Below, piece after piece: positions 44,002 through 52,804 of a DNA stretch of 64,000 nt. A program made the position numbers and the translations under genes. Source of the stretch: Rhizobiales bacterium GAS188 (GTDB lineage Bacteria > Pseudomonadota > Alphaproteobacteria > Rhizobiales > Beijerinckiaceae); NCBI GenBank assembly GCA_900104855.1, contig FNSS01000001.1:2046001-2110000 (forward strand), in the 5' to 3' direction. The notes beneath the pieces were generated by a model, which did not search any database, was not told where the DNA came from, and saw nothing but the letters and a program-made list of their open reading frames with translations. Numbering within the stretch: the first letter of the stretch is position 1; the number at the start of each line of letters is the position of its first letter.

Positions 44002-44860
44002 CTATGCCATGCGGAGCCGCCTGCAGAGGGGACGGTTTACGAAGTTCGGGTTCTACAAGTAAATCGTATCTGGATTGATCGGCTCTTTCGATAGCGGCGA
44101 TGTCCGGCGCGCCGCCCTTGCGCCAGCCGAGATAGGCATCGCTCGCGTCGATTCCCATGGCCTCGGCAACGAGCTGGACCCAATTCCTCACGCAAATGCC
44201 GTCCTTGCCATCCAGAGCCGACAATTCGCGATGGCAGGAATGAAAGATGGTGCAAATCGTATCGACATGGTTTGCCACGGCAGCGGTCCACGTATCACGA
44301 GCGGCGATCGCCAGGGCTCCGGGCACGGCGGCGAGGGCGCTGCACATGTGCCCGGGATGCGCCGGTCCCTCGACCAGTTCCAATCCCGGAATACGAGACA
44401 GCAGACGCATCACGCGATCGTTGACCGGCACATGCGTGGCAAACCCGATATGCCGATGGAGAAGGACACGCCGCTTCACTGGAACCGTCAAGAGCGGCGC
44501 CAGCCAATCGGCACAGCCGGCAAGGAGCTCAGTGATATGGGTGATGTCAAACGACGCGGCATTGCCGGGTGCCATGATGTCGGACATGTGCATGTGGCAG
44601 GACGGACACCATGTCACGACGACGCTGCGGCCGTCCTTCTCGGCGGCTTCATTGAAGCGGGCGACGGTGCGAGCGGCCATGTTGCTCGCCCCTCGCGGTT
44701 GATGATCGTGGGCGGTGCCACAGCAGTGGGCTGGCCCACCCGCCGCGCTCACATCATAACCGACACGCTCCAGGAGCATGATCGACAGCCGTATCATCTC
44801 GGCATGACGAAGCATGTTGCAACCGAACCAGAAGGTGATGCGATCGCCGCTTAGAGCCAT
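43994..44860 (-). CDS. HdrB-like cysteine-rich (CCG-domain) protein
   Basis: The product is 288 aa. The first CCG domain is recognisable (GCNM...GGPAHCCGTAH, then WCPSCHMHM). The second is degenerate: GPAHPGHMC lacks the paired Cys, and the leading Cys is replaced in HRHIGFATH. Such subunits hold noncubane iron-sulphur clusters in heterodisulfide reductase-like and glycolate/lactate oxidase-like complexes. It overlaps the upstream ferredoxin-like gene by 10 bp, so the two act together. The electron donor and substrate are not evident. Confidence 0.85.
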   Translation of the reverse strand: MALSGDRITFWFGCNMLRHAEMIRLSIMLLERVGYDVSAAGGPAHCCGTAHDHQPRGASNMAARTVARFNEAAEKDGRSVVVTWCPSCHMHMSDIMAPGNAASFDITHITELLAGCADWLAPLLTVPVKRRVLLHRHIGFATHVPVNDRVMRLLSRIPGLELVEGPAHPGHMCSALAAVPGALAIAARDTWTAAVANHVDTICTIFHSCHRELSALDGKDGICVRNWVQLVAEAMGIDASDAYLGWRKGGAPDIAAIERADQSRYDLLVEPELRKPSPLQAAPHGIAE

Positions 44861-45309
44861 TTGGCAAGCTCCTCGTCACTGAGCTGCAATCGAGCAAAGA
44901 TTTTGATGCGTGGGAAATAGGTGGGGTCCTGCTTGACCGGCAGCTGGTGCGTGTCGTTGAGGGCGCGTTGTTTGGCAATCCTGACGAGCAGCATCGCGTC
45001 GAGCCCCGCAGACCTCTCGGGACACGCCGCGACGCACTGGCCGCTCTTCGTGCAGGCACCCACCCAGGAAACCGTGTCCTCAGGCCCCGCCTCTCCCATC
45101 GCCAGCCGGCGCAAACCGTCCGTCGTCGATTGAGGGTCGGCGCCGCGAAGCCCCAAGTGATCAACCATTGGACACACGTTGAAACAGGCTCCGCAGGCCG
45201 TGCACAAGGCCGCGAGTTCCGGCCCCGCTTCAGCCAAGAACTCTTCCGTCGTCTCTGCGCGCGCCGCCTGCAGCTCGGTCATTTGCGAAATGTGCGGCGC
45301 ACTGGCCAT
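44851..45309 (-). CDS. HdrC-like 4Fe-4S protein
   Basis: The product is 152 aa. Two ferredoxin motifs: CTACGACFNVCP (about 36-47) and CTKSGQCVAACPE (about 86-98), each followed by the Pro usual for 4Fe-4S ligands. It would relay electrons to the HdrB-like subunit, with which it overlaps. No flavoprotein (HdrA or GlcD) lies adjacent, so the complex is incomplete here or recruits a distant partner. Confidence 0.88.
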   Translation of the reverse strand: MASAPHISQMTELQAARAETTEEFLAEAGPELAALCTACGACFNVCPMVDHLGLRGADPQSTTDGLRRLAMGEAGPEDTVSWVGACTKSGQCVAACPERSAGLDAMLLVRIAKQRALNDTHQLPVKQDPTYFPRIKIFARLQLSDEELAKWL

Positions 45310-45361
45310 CTGGTCAAGTCATCGCTTGTTAGTGGCCGAGCCGGGAGATGGGCTCAGATAT

Positions 45362-45859
45362 TCAGTCCCATGTGGTTCCGGACCCTCCCCCCCGAAATAT
45401 CCTGGTAACGACCTTCGCTCCGCCGCTGGCCGAAGGAAAGTTGTCGTCGAAGGCGCTGAAGGCCTCAAGGCGTGATCCCGCTGGTTGCCCATCTGCGCGA
45501 GTGATTTCGAAATCCTGGTCGCGAACGCTGAACTTGGGCCACGTGTCGGTTGCGCCCGCGTCGAAATTCCACGGTTCCCATCGCAAAGCCCAGACGAGAC
45601 CACTGAAATTGAGCCTCGCACAGCGGCCTTGCGGGATTCTCGACCAACCCCGAACCGTAAAGGCCACATTGGTCGATTTCGGATCCAGCCAGCCGCCATC
45701 TTTTGGGGCAATGATCGCCGGCCGCTCCCGGTCATCAACCAGAACAAGCGCCACTTTCAACGTAGTCGCGAGATCATTACAGATTTGGAACTCACCACGC
45801 GCAGACGAGATTGACAACAATGAGAAGCCGATTGCAGCAATCGTTCTGTTACCAAACAT
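45362..45859 (-). CDS. Secreted DUF1036-like protein
   Basis: The product is 165 aa, starting at MFGNRTIAAI (45859) with GGGGAAGG upstream; earlier in-frame ATGs also exist. The signal peptide ends SSARG-EF. The mature part opens FQICNDLATTLKVALV and continues GWSRIPQGRC, the DUF1036 pattern of a cysteine pair in a compact beta domain. Periplasmic, function unknown. Confidence 0.68.
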   Translation of the reverse strand: MFGNRTIAAIGFSLLSISSARGEFQICNDLATTLKVALVLVDDRERPAIIAPKDGGWLDPKSTNVAFTVRGWSRIPQGRCARLNFSGLVWALRWEPWNFDAGATDTWPKFSVRDQDFEITRADGQPAGSRLEAFSAFDDNFPSASGGAKVVTRIFRGGGSGTTWD

Positions 45860-46066
45860 GGCCTTCCCCATCATCATAAGACGAAAGCAGATTTCTATTA
45901 TTTTTTAAAGTGCGTCATACCCTCAAATTTGGCAAAGATGCCGTGATCCCCCATCTCGATCGTCGAAGCATTCGCCGCATAAATAGCAGGGCGAGCGGAT
46001 CGTAGATGTGCAGCCGGTCACAGGCGCACCGCCCGAGCTGGGCGAAGGCTATCGCATGCACCCTAG

Positions 46067-46302
46067 TCCCGACTATCATTGAAGGGGGAGTCGTGTCCGT
46101 TCATCCCTCCTCCGCGAAGCGCAGCGAGTGGGGGAGAGCGAGGCCCTTGCCGAGCGGACGGGTGGGGGACCTCTCCGGATACGGACCCCACCCGGCTCGC
46201 TGCGCAGAGTCTTTCTGTTCAAGATCTGCCACCCTCCCCTGCTCCGCATGGGAGGGATAGGCGCTTAGCGATCCACGTATCAGCCTTCTATGATTCCCGG
46301 TA
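46067..46302 (-). mobile_element. MITE-like mobile copy of the palindromic module
   Basis: CTAG flanks at 46063-46066 and 46303-46306 enclose 236 bp. The left end is TCCCGACTATCATTGAAG and the right end TATGATTCCCGGTA. A 24-bp insert (AGAGTCTTTCTGTTCAAGATC...) makes it longer than the others. It supplies the stop codon of the small membrane protein gene next to it. Confidence 0.85.
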
Positions 46303-46537
46303 CTAGGCGGCAGGGAGCGCTCTCCACAGCCCGCGCGGCGAAGACCTGCCACGATGACATGCGCCCCACTTGTCCGGAAGAGGAGGTCTTCAGCTCGGGC
46401 AGCGTTTCCTCCTTGACGCTCTTCACGAAAAACCCGCTGAGCAGGAGTAGGCCCGCACATACGATGATCATGATCCCCCGGATCTTGGCGTCGTTGATGT
46501 GCTTCTCATGGGTTGGCGGAAGGGCATGGTCTGACAT
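46280..46537 (-). CDS. Small membrane protein with a repeat-derived C-terminus
   Basis: The product is 85 aa. The start at 46537 has a strong AAGGAGATCC site. One membrane segment, about residues 20-41 (IMIIVCAGLLLLSGFFVKSV), follows a polar N-terminus. The last residues LVPGIIEG and the stop come from the mobile module at 46067-46302. Without the insertion the frame would end a few codons later (RLGCMR). Function unknown. Confidence 0.7.
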   Translation of the reverse strand: MSDHALPPTHEKHINDAKIRGIMIIVCAGLLLLSGFFVKSVKEETLPELKTSSSGQVGRMSSWQVFAARAVESAPCRLVPGIIEG

Positions 46538-46658
46538 CGCGGATCTCCTTGTCAGGGTTGCAACTGGTCGACGGAGAGGGTAGCGCCGAGCCTTCAGCAG
46601 CCCGTCGTCGCCGCGGCGCAAAGTGCGTTGCGCGCGAAGCCTGGCGGGCACTGCGTGC

Positions 46659-46841
46659 TCACATCATGATCCCGGCGTATTCGGCGAAAGCGAGGGCGTA
46701 ATCATCCAGCGACATCCCCGTGTGACGGGCGATCGCCAGCGCTACGGCCAATACGATCACCGGCAGAGCCACGAGGATCGTCACTCCAAGTTGGGGAGAT
46801 CTCCCTTCGGGAGCGAGCAGAACCGGAATGCTGGTTGGCAT
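46659..46841 (-). CDS. Small membrane protein downstream of lrgB
   Basis: The product is 60 aa, starting at 46841 with AAGAGGTGC upstream, 11 bp after the LrgB stop. One long hydrophobic segment (about 20-40; VTILVALPVIVLAVALAIA). It is the last gene of the LrgA-LrgB operon; it may assist the complex. Family unknown. Confidence 0.68.
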   Translation of the reverse strand: MPTSIPVLLAPEGRSPQLGVTILVALPVIVLAVALAIARHTGMSLDDYALAFAEYAGIMM

Positions 46842-46852
46842 TGATGCACCTC

Positions 46853-47554
46853 TTAGCCGAGGAAAAGCGGAATGAGCCAGGGCGCGGCCAACGAGGTACA
46901 TATCGCCCCGAGCCCCATCGCCACCGCGGCGACGGCACCGGAAAGCTCGCTTTCGCTGGCGGCTTGGGCGGTGCCTTGCCCATGCGAGATCGTGCCGAGC
47001 GCCAACCCCCGCGAGACCGGGTGGGTGATGTCGAGGCGGTCCATCAGCCATGGACCAAAGCTCGCCCCGATCATGCCGGTGATCACGACGAAGATCGCCG
47101 TCAGCGTCGGATTGCCATGGACGATCCGGGCGATCTCGACCGCAACCGGCACGGTCGTCGACTTGATCGCGATCGAGGAGAGAAGTTCCGGCGAAAATCC
47201 CAAGATCCGCGCGGACAGCCCCGCCACGATCATCGTGCCGAGCGATCCAGCGAGCAGACCGAGGCTCGCGGGCACGAGCTGGCTGAAGAACGCCCGGCGG
47301 TTCTTGTACAGCGGAATGGCAAGGGCGACGGTGGCGGGGCCGAGGAGGAACGTCATGATCTCGTTTGCCGGCCGATAATCTTCAAACGAGACCCCCGCCA
47401 TCAACAGAACGGCGATGACGATGGTCGTACTGAACAGGACCGGGGTGGTGAGCGGCGACGGATAGCGTCGGCGTGCGGCGAGGCTCAGAGTATAGGCGCC
47501 GACCGTCACGGCGATCGCGAACGCCGTCACGACGATTGTGGAAGAGACGGTCAC
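46853..47554 (-). CDS. lrgB: LrgB-family membrane protein
   Basis: The product is 233 aa with about seven hydrophobic segments. The family core is plain: FLLGPATVALAIPLYKN, LSSIAIKSTTVPVAVEIA, ITGMIGASFGPWLMD and RGLALGTISHGQGTA. With LrgA it forms a holin-like or metabolite (pyruvate/glycolate) export system in the inner membrane. Its start overlaps the LrgA stop by 4 bp. Confidence 0.93.
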   Translation of the reverse strand: MTVSSTIVVTAFAIAVTVGAYTLSLAARRRYPSPLTTPVLFSTTIVIAVLLMAGVSFEDYRPANEIMTFLLGPATVALAIPLYKNRRAFFSQLVPASLGLLAGSLGTMIVAGLSARILGFSPELLSSIAIKSTTVPVAVEIARIVHGNPTLTAIFVVITGMIGASFGPWLMDRLDITHPVSRGLALGTISHGQGTAQAASESELSGAVAAVAMGLGAICTSLAAPWLIPLFLG

Positions 47555-48030
47555 ATCCCGTCTCCCGTGCGCGGTGATTTACGAAGAAGCACTTGCGACA
47601 CCCATCCGGCCAGGAGAATGCCGACCGCGGCGCTCACCGCGAGAATGAGGAGGATTGCAAGGCCGCGCGCCGCAAGCAGATATCCGGCATTCATTAGCCC
47701 GACCGTGATCGGTACAAAAAAGAACGCGAGGTGCCGGATTAAAAACGATCCGGCGGTCTCGAACCACGCCAGCTTGACAATGCCCAGCGCCAACAGGGCA
47801 TAAAGTGTCATCATCCCCACCAGATTGCCCGGGATGGGCAGAACCATCCTCTTCACGAGCCAGACGCCGGCGAAGTTCAGCGCCCAAAATGCGGATATCT
47901 GCAATGCCGCGAATGCAAGCTGCCGTGCGAAATCGGCGACCTTGCTTCGGGCCATGCCCGCAATTTTTTCCCCGACCCTAGAGTCGGAGAAGACATCTCT
48001 GTGCAAAGCGACAGAATTTTGCAAAGGCAT
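47551..48030 (-). CDS. lrgA: LrgA/CidA-family membrane protein
   Basis: The product is 159 aa from the ATG at 48030, chosen because CGGAGGTATC precedes it; the frame stays open further upstream. About four membrane segments. The family motif LPIPGNLVGMMTLYALLALG is seen, as is FFFVPITVGLMN. Partner of LrgB, with translational coupling (ATGA). Confidence 0.9.
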   Translation of the reverse strand: MPLQNSVALHRDVFSDSRVGEKIAGMARSKVADFARQLAFAALQISAFWALNFAGVWLVKRMVLPIPGNLVGMMTLYALLALGIVKLAWFETAGSFLIRHLAFFFVPITVGLMNAGYLLAARGLAILLILAVSAAVGILLAGWVSQVLLRKSPRTGDGM

Positions 48031-48267
48031 GATACCTCCGAGCTTTGGAAGTTCACCGCCAGTGCTCGGCGAGACGGCCGAGGTAGGCGACGAGAACTTA
48101 GCTCGCTCGGCCATCGGCGCGAGAACGAGGGACCTTGTCAGTCGATCGGCCCAAAAATCTACACAGATTGCGAAGTATCAGGACAAATCGCGCAACTGAT
48201 CGCACCTGTGGCGGTGCGGGCAATTTCGACGTGCCAATCTCCGTTCGTATGGTCGGATATAATCGAC

Positions 48268-49485
48268 TTAGCGCCGTGTCCTGCGGACCGAGTTGCGGCG
48301 CAAGGCATCCGCCGGAGACTCGCCGAATGCCGCCCGGTACTGACGGGTGAACCGGCCCGGGTTGGTGAAGCCGTAGCGGTAGGCCACCTCGATCACCGTT
48401 CCCGCCGCCTCGCCGCCGGCAAGAGCCTGGCGCACGGCCGCGAGCCGCGCCTGTAGGATCACCGCACCTGGGGTCGTGACGCGGAAATGCTTAAATCCCA
48501 GCTGCAGGCTGCGTACGCTGCAGCCGGCGACGTCCGCGATCTCGTGGAGCGATAGCGGCTGTTCCGCGTTCGCACGGATGAACTCCTCCGCGCGATGGAT
48601 GGATCGCGGCACCGGGGAAGCCGCCGCCCGAGCAAGACGAGCGGTGTAGTTGTGCGGCAGCGACTGCAAAAGCGTGTAGACCAGAAGATCAGTGAGCGAG
48701 CGGGTCGCCAAGTCGTTGGGGAAAAGGCTGTGCGGAGAGGTCAGTTCCTCCATCAAGAGTCCAATCAACCGCCGGACCCGCGGCCCGCCACCCGTCGACC
48801 AATTGATGATCGGATCGAAGTCCAGGGCCTCGTGTCCCGGATCGCCGAGCAGCGCGGTGAGCCCTTGTTCCAGGTTGCCCGCGGGGATCCAGATGGCCAG
48901 CCGCTCATGGTTTTCAGCCGCACGCAGTTGTGTGCCGGGCAGCCCGCGATAGATCACACCGACCGTCGGGCTGACGACCGCAGTCTCCGCGCGCGTCGGG
49001 CTTGCGTAGTCGAGCGAGCCTCGGTTGACGGCCGTGAGGCAGTAGTCCGGCAAGCCTCCGTCGCCGACAAACATCGTGGCTGCGTGGCAATCCGTGATGT
49101 AGGCGATGTCAAGGGGACCGAGGCCACCAGCGCCCCGAACGGACAGTGTCGTCTTTCGACCCGGGAGCGCCGCGCTCCTGGCCGTCAACTGATAGGTCAG
49201 GCGTCTGAAGTACGGCTTGATGAAATACGGCTGGAGCTGCGGCCAGTACGCTCCACTTTCCAGAATATCCAAATCGTCGATACGCGACAGGCGGAATTTG
49301 CTCAGCAGGTCATTGCTGATTACCGGAGAGGCGGGCGCCTTGATGAAGGCTCCCCTCTGAGACGCCGCTGACGCCATGGACGCCACCGTTTCGATGGGCA
49401 TCTCGACCGGCCGATCCGCCGATCTAATCAACAGCGTAACACGCGGTTCGGGCGTACCGCAATGATGCGGCGGCACCGCGATCAA
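48268..49485 (-). CDS. AraC-family transcriptional regulator (AraC-binding-like 2)
   Basis: The product is up to 405 aa; the real start may be MPIETVASM (49401) or MASAAS. The N-terminal ligand-binding region (about 90-270) precedes the AraC HTH pair (about 300-400: LSLHEIADVAGCSVRSLQLGF and VIEVAYRYGFTNPGRFTRQYRAAFGESP). It is divergent from the ArsR-led operon and upstream of the LrgA gene. The target is not evident. Confidence 0.9.
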   Translation of the reverse strand: MIAVPPHHCGTPEPRVTLLIRSADRPVEMPIETVASMASAASQRGAFIKAPASPVISNDLLSKFRLSRIDDLDILESGAYWPQLQPYFIKPYFRRLTYQLTARSAALPGRKTTLSVRGAGGLGPLDIAYITDCHAATMFVGDGGLPDYCLTAVNRGSLDYASPTRAETAVVSPTVGVIYRGLPGTQLRAAENHERLAIWIPAGNLEQGLTALLGDPGHEALDFDPIINWSTGGGPRVRRLIGLLMEELTSPHSLFPNDLATRSLTDLLVYTLLQSLPHNYTARLARAAASPVPRSIHRAEEFIRANAEQPLSLHEIADVAGCSVRSLQLGFKHFRVTTPGAVILQARLAAVRQALAGGEAAGTVIEVAYRYGFTNPGRFTRQYRAAFGESPADALRRNSVRRTRR

Positions 49486-49600
49486 GGGTCGCGATCAACT
49501 GCAGACCGTCCTCGACTTTATCCATACTGCTCGACGCTCGCCGATGGGCGTGTCGGGATCGGCACTTGACCACCTGAAATATGCGTGTAAGTGTATATGC

Positions 49601-49948
49601 ATGGACACGCAAATTACTTTGTTCCATGCACTCGCTGATCCGGCCCGCTTTCGCATCGTCGAGGCGATGAAGTCGGGCGAATGCGCCGTTGGCGACATCG
49701 TCGAGCGCATGGACATCCATCAGTCCGGTGTTTCGCGACACCTGCGCATCCTGGCGGAAGCGGGGATCGTGCAAATGCGCCCCGACGGGCAGAAGCGCCT
49801 CTACTCGCTGCGCGAGGAAGCCTTCGATCAACTTGAGGCATGGGTGGCGGGATATCGCCGCCATTGGGAGGCGCGGCTTGATCGATTTGGCGCCGCCCTC
49901 GAACGAAACCGGGCGGCCGCAAAGACCGACTCTCGGGAGAGATCATGA
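49601..49948 (+). CDS. ArsR-family winged-helix regulator
   Basis: The product is 115 aa from the ATG at 49601. The HTH core reads HALADPARFRIVEAMKSG, AVGDIVERMDIHQSGVSRHL and ILAEAGIVQMRPDGQKRLY. No metal-binding CVC motif is seen, so it belongs to the SRPBCC-linked ArsR group rather than arsenic sensing. It overlaps the next gene by 4 bp (ATGA). Probably autoregulates the operon. Confidence 0.92.
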   Translation: MDTQITLFHALADPARFRIVEAMKSGECAVGDIVERMDIHQSGVSRHLRILAEAGIVQMRPDGQKRLYSLREEAFDQLEAWVAGYRRHWEARLDRFGAALERNRAAAKTDSRERS

Positions 49949-50460
49949 TGACCACTGCACCGACTACCGCGAGGGCTCAGTTTTCGATCCAGCGCACCTA
50001 TGCCGCCGCGATCGATGAGGCTTGGGCGCTTTGGACCACCAAGTCCGGTATCGAATCTTGGTGGGGGCCGGAGGGGTTCGACGTGACCGTGACCTCGGTC
50101 GACCTGCGTCCCGGCGGGGAGTTGGTCTATCTGATGACCGCCGTGGCGCCAGAGCAGGTGGCGTTCATGAAGCGGGCGGGCATGCCGCTGACAAGTGAAT
50201 GCAAGGTCACCTACACCGAGGTCTCAACGCCAAGCCGACTGGCCTATAAGACTTTGGCCGATTTCGTGCCTGGTGTGACACCCTACGAAGTCGCCACCGT
50301 CGTTGAGTTGAAGGCGACGGCCGACGGGGTGAAGCTCACCCTCACCTTTGACGCCATGCATGACGACGTTTGGACCGAACGCGCTCGCGCCGGGCATGAG
50401 AGCCAGATGCGCAAGCTGGACGCTTTTCTTGCCGCTCAGGGCAAGGGGGTGCACTCTTGA
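49945..50460 (+). CDS. SRPBCC-family protein (AHSA1-like)
   Basis: The product is 171 aa. The START-like fold begins FSIQRTYAAAIDEAWALWTT and WWGPEGFDVTV, with a C-terminal long helix (ARAGHESQMRKLDAFLAAQ). Binds a small hydrophobic ligand in relatives; the specific ligand is unknown. Coupled to ArsR upstream and to the membrane protein downstream, a common pairing. Confidence 0.92.
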   Translation: MMTTAPTTARAQFSIQRTYAAAIDEAWALWTTKSGIESWWGPEGFDVTVTSVDLRPGGELVYLMTAVAPEQVAFMKRAGMPLTSECKVTYTEVSTPSRLAYKTLADFVPGVTPYEVATVVELKATADGVKLTLTFDAMHDDVWTERARAGHESQMRKLDAFLAAQGKGVHS

Positions 50461-50906
50461 AGCCTTGGCTCGCTAGCGTAGGTGCCGTTGCGGCCGGCTT
50501 CTTCTTCACGGCGCTCGCCTCCACCGCTACGGACGCGGTGATGCACGCCGCCGGCATATTCCCGAGCGCGCCGCGGTTGATGTCCGAACCGCTGTTCGCG
50601 CTGGCCGCAGCCTATCGCGCAGTTTTCACTGTCGCCGGTGGCTACGTCACCGCCCGTCTGGCGCCCGACCGGCCCATGCGCCATGCATGGATCTTGGCAG
50701 GGATCGGTCTCGTCGCGGGACTGGCGGGTCTCGTCGCCTACTACACCATAGGCGGAGCGGAACTCGGGCCAGCCTGGTACGCGATCTCGATCCCCGTCGA
50801 GGCCATCCCCTGCGTCTGGCTGGGCGGTCGGCTAGCCGCTCGCGTCGATCTTCTGCGCACGCGTCCGAACTGGAACCGCAGACCTGAGGGGGAATTTCGC
50901 CAGTGA
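50457..50906 (+). CDS. Small polytopic membrane protein
   Basis: The product is 149 aa, with a TTG start at 50457 overlapping the previous stop. About four membrane helices (ASVGAVAAGFFFTALAS; AAYRAVFTVAGGYVTARLA; GIGLVAGLAGLVAYYTI; IPVEAIPCVWLGGRLA). The function is unknown; the position suggests it works with the SRPBCC protein. It overlaps the next gene by 4 bp. Confidence 0.85.
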   Translation: MKPWLASVGAVAAGFFFTALASTATDAVMHAAGIFPSAPRLMSEPLFALAAAYRAVFTVAGGYVTARLAPDRPMRHAWILAGIGLVAGLAGLVAYYTIGGAELGPAWYAISIPVEAIPCVWLGGRLAARVDLLRTRPNWNRRPEGEFRQ

Positions 50907-51508
50907 TCAATGTCTACGACTTTCCTCACGGCGCGCGGGGGCTGAGGGTGGCTTGGCTGTGCGAAGAGATGGGGTTGGCCCACAGCTTCGTGCCCGTAGA
51001 CTTCCCTCCGGACAGCAACTACCGCGAACTCAACCCATTCGGCACTGTGCCTTTTCTCCAAGACGGCAACGTGTCGATGTCTGAATCGGTCGCGATGATG
51101 TTCTACATCGCGCAGAAATATGGGCCCACCGACGCCTTGCCGTCAGTGGATGACGAGCGCTTCGCCAAGGTCCTCCAATTCACCCTGTTCGGGGAGGCGT
51201 CACTTTCATCGCTGATGACACCCCTCCTTGCGGTACGCTTCGGTGCGCCGGACGATCAAAAGCGCAATTGGTCGGCGCTCAGCATCGAGTCTCGGCTCAA
51301 GGGCACCATCGACCGACTTGGGCATGAGCTCCGCGACCGCGAATTCCTTGTGGGTCCTAGTTTGACCCTGGCGGACATTTCCGTGGCGACCGCTCTTCGA
51401 ATTTGGGGTCGAGGTGTCGGCCAAGATCTTCCGACGACGTTGCAGGCATATTGTGAGCGGCTTCAGGAGCGGCCGGCTTGCAAACGCGCGATGGCCGCAC
51501 ACGGTTGA
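50903..51508 (+). CDS. Glutathione S-transferase family protein
   Basis: The product is 201 aa, with a GTG start at 50903. The thioredoxin-like N-domain (about 1-80) has ELNPFGTVPFLQDGN and SMSESVAMMFYIA, the glutathione-binding cis-Pro and Ser. The helical C-domain (about 90-200) ends LTLADISVATALRIWG. Conjugates glutathione to electrophiles. Last gene of the four-gene operon, so the set may respond to a toxic compound. Confidence 0.93.
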   Translation: MINVYDFPHGARGLRVAWLCEEMGLAHSFVPVDFPPDSNYRELNPFGTVPFLQDGNVSMSESVAMMFYIAQKYGPTDALPSVDDERFAKVLQFTLFGEASLSSLMTPLLAVRFGAPDDQKRNWSALSIESRLKGTIDRLGHELRDREFLVGPSLTLADISVATALRIWGRGVGQDLPTTLQAYCERLQERPACKRAMAAHG

Positions 51509-51945
51509 GCGGTCGATCAGACATGTTCACGCCGAAAAAAGGCTTTCGCGGAACGGCATGAAATCTCGCTCTTGCGGGCTGCCGAGCTGGTCCCGGTTGC
51601 CAAGCAAATCGTGTCGGCACGGCAAAGGGTCTTTGAATTGCAGCTGGCGCTCGGCGTCGGCATCGAGTTCCTCGGCCCCGCATGATCAGATCACGTTGCT
51701 TGGCGGTCCTGACACATGGAAAATTGACGTTGCCCGTAGATCGCCGATATGATCTCGCCCTCCGTCAGCTACGAGCGCCTTGAGCAAATGTCTGAAGCAA
51801 TCAGGGATTAAATCTATGTGCGTGGCCGGCGTATGCGGCACAATTTTGCAATCCGGGAACGTCGTGATGGCGTTAACTTCATGTTCTCATATCGTCTCTA
51901 GCCATCCCCTATCTCGTGTATTTCGGTGGTAGGGATTCCTCTGCA
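51509..51945. other. Gap, nothing recognised
   Basis: A few short frames occur, none with domains or good starts. The last part is the upstream region of the ATPase gene. No repeat of the families above is present. Confidence 0.4.
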
Positions 51946-52785
51946 ATGGCCCGTCGTCCGAATGATCCAAAATTAGCAGTGCGAGGCGGGCAATCGTCGG
52001 TCGTCGAACAAGCGATTGCCGAACCTCACGCGGGAGCAGATCACAAGATGAAGCCAGCTGTCATTCTCGTCGGCGCGGACAAGGGCGGAGTCGGAAAGAC
52101 GACTGTCGCGCGTGTCCTTGCCGACTATCTCACGGGAAAAAACATTCTCACGCGCGCTTTCGACACGGAAAGTCCGCGCGGCACGCTGAAACGATTCCAT
52201 GGCGACATGACCGAAGTGGTCGACATTGCCTCGACATCCGACCAGATGAAAATCATCGACACGTTGAACACCACTCAGGTCAAGGTTTCGATCATCGACA
52301 CGCGGGCCGGCGCACTCGCCTCAACATTGAGGACCCTACGCGACGTCGCTTTTTTTGACGCGGTGCGTGAAGGGGAATTCACTTTCATTTTGTTTCACGT
52401 GCTTGGGCCCTCGATCTCCTCGCTGAACGAGATCGCCGAAACCACGCCGTTTGTCGCAAACGCAGATTATTTCCTCGTCAAGAATCACGTCAACGACACG
52501 ACGTTTTTCGAATGGGATCCAGAGACCTACCAGAAATATTTTTTGGAAGCTCGCAGCGCCGGCGAATTGACTATCCCGAAGCTAAGCGAGATGGCGTATG
52601 AGCAGGTCGAGGTCGCCGGCTCGCCATTTTCGACATTCGTAGCCAACAAAACCAATGATGGCCGGCCAGTGACGCATTCTTTCGTCCTGCGCGGCTACGT
52701 GCGCACCTGGCAGGGCAAGATCGCCGAGGAATTCGATCGCATCGGGTTGCTCGATCTCATCGCGGGCACTTCGGACAAGAAGTGA
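51946..52785 (+). CDS. ParA/MinD-like P-loop ATPase
   Basis: The product is 279 aa from the ATG at 51946; a start at 52048 (MKPAVILVG) is also possible. The deviant Walker A is ADKGGVGKTT (44-53). A second conserved strand reads VSIIDTRAG, standing for Walker A'/B. The C-terminal half is not like typical partition ATPases. It is followed after 19 bp by a second ATPase-like gene. Paired ParA-like proteins of this type occur on mobile elements; plasmid or integrative-element maintenance is possible but there is no ParB or parS-like site in sight. Confidence 0.78.
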   Translation: MARRPNDPKLAVRGGQSSVVEQAIAEPHAGADHKMKPAVILVGADKGGVGKTTVARVLADYLTGKNILTRAFDTESPRGTLKRFHGDMTEVVDIASTSDQMKIIDTLNTTQVKVSIIDTRAGALASTLRTLRDVAFFDAVREGEFTFILFHVLGPSISSLNEIAETTPFVANADYFLVKNHVNDTTFFEWDPETYQKYFLEARSAGELTIPKLSEMAYEQVEVAGSPFSTFVANKTNDGRPVTHSFVLRGYVRTWQGKIAEEFDRIGLLDLIAGTSDKK

Positions 52786-52804
52786 ACATGCGGCGACCCT
52801 GATC

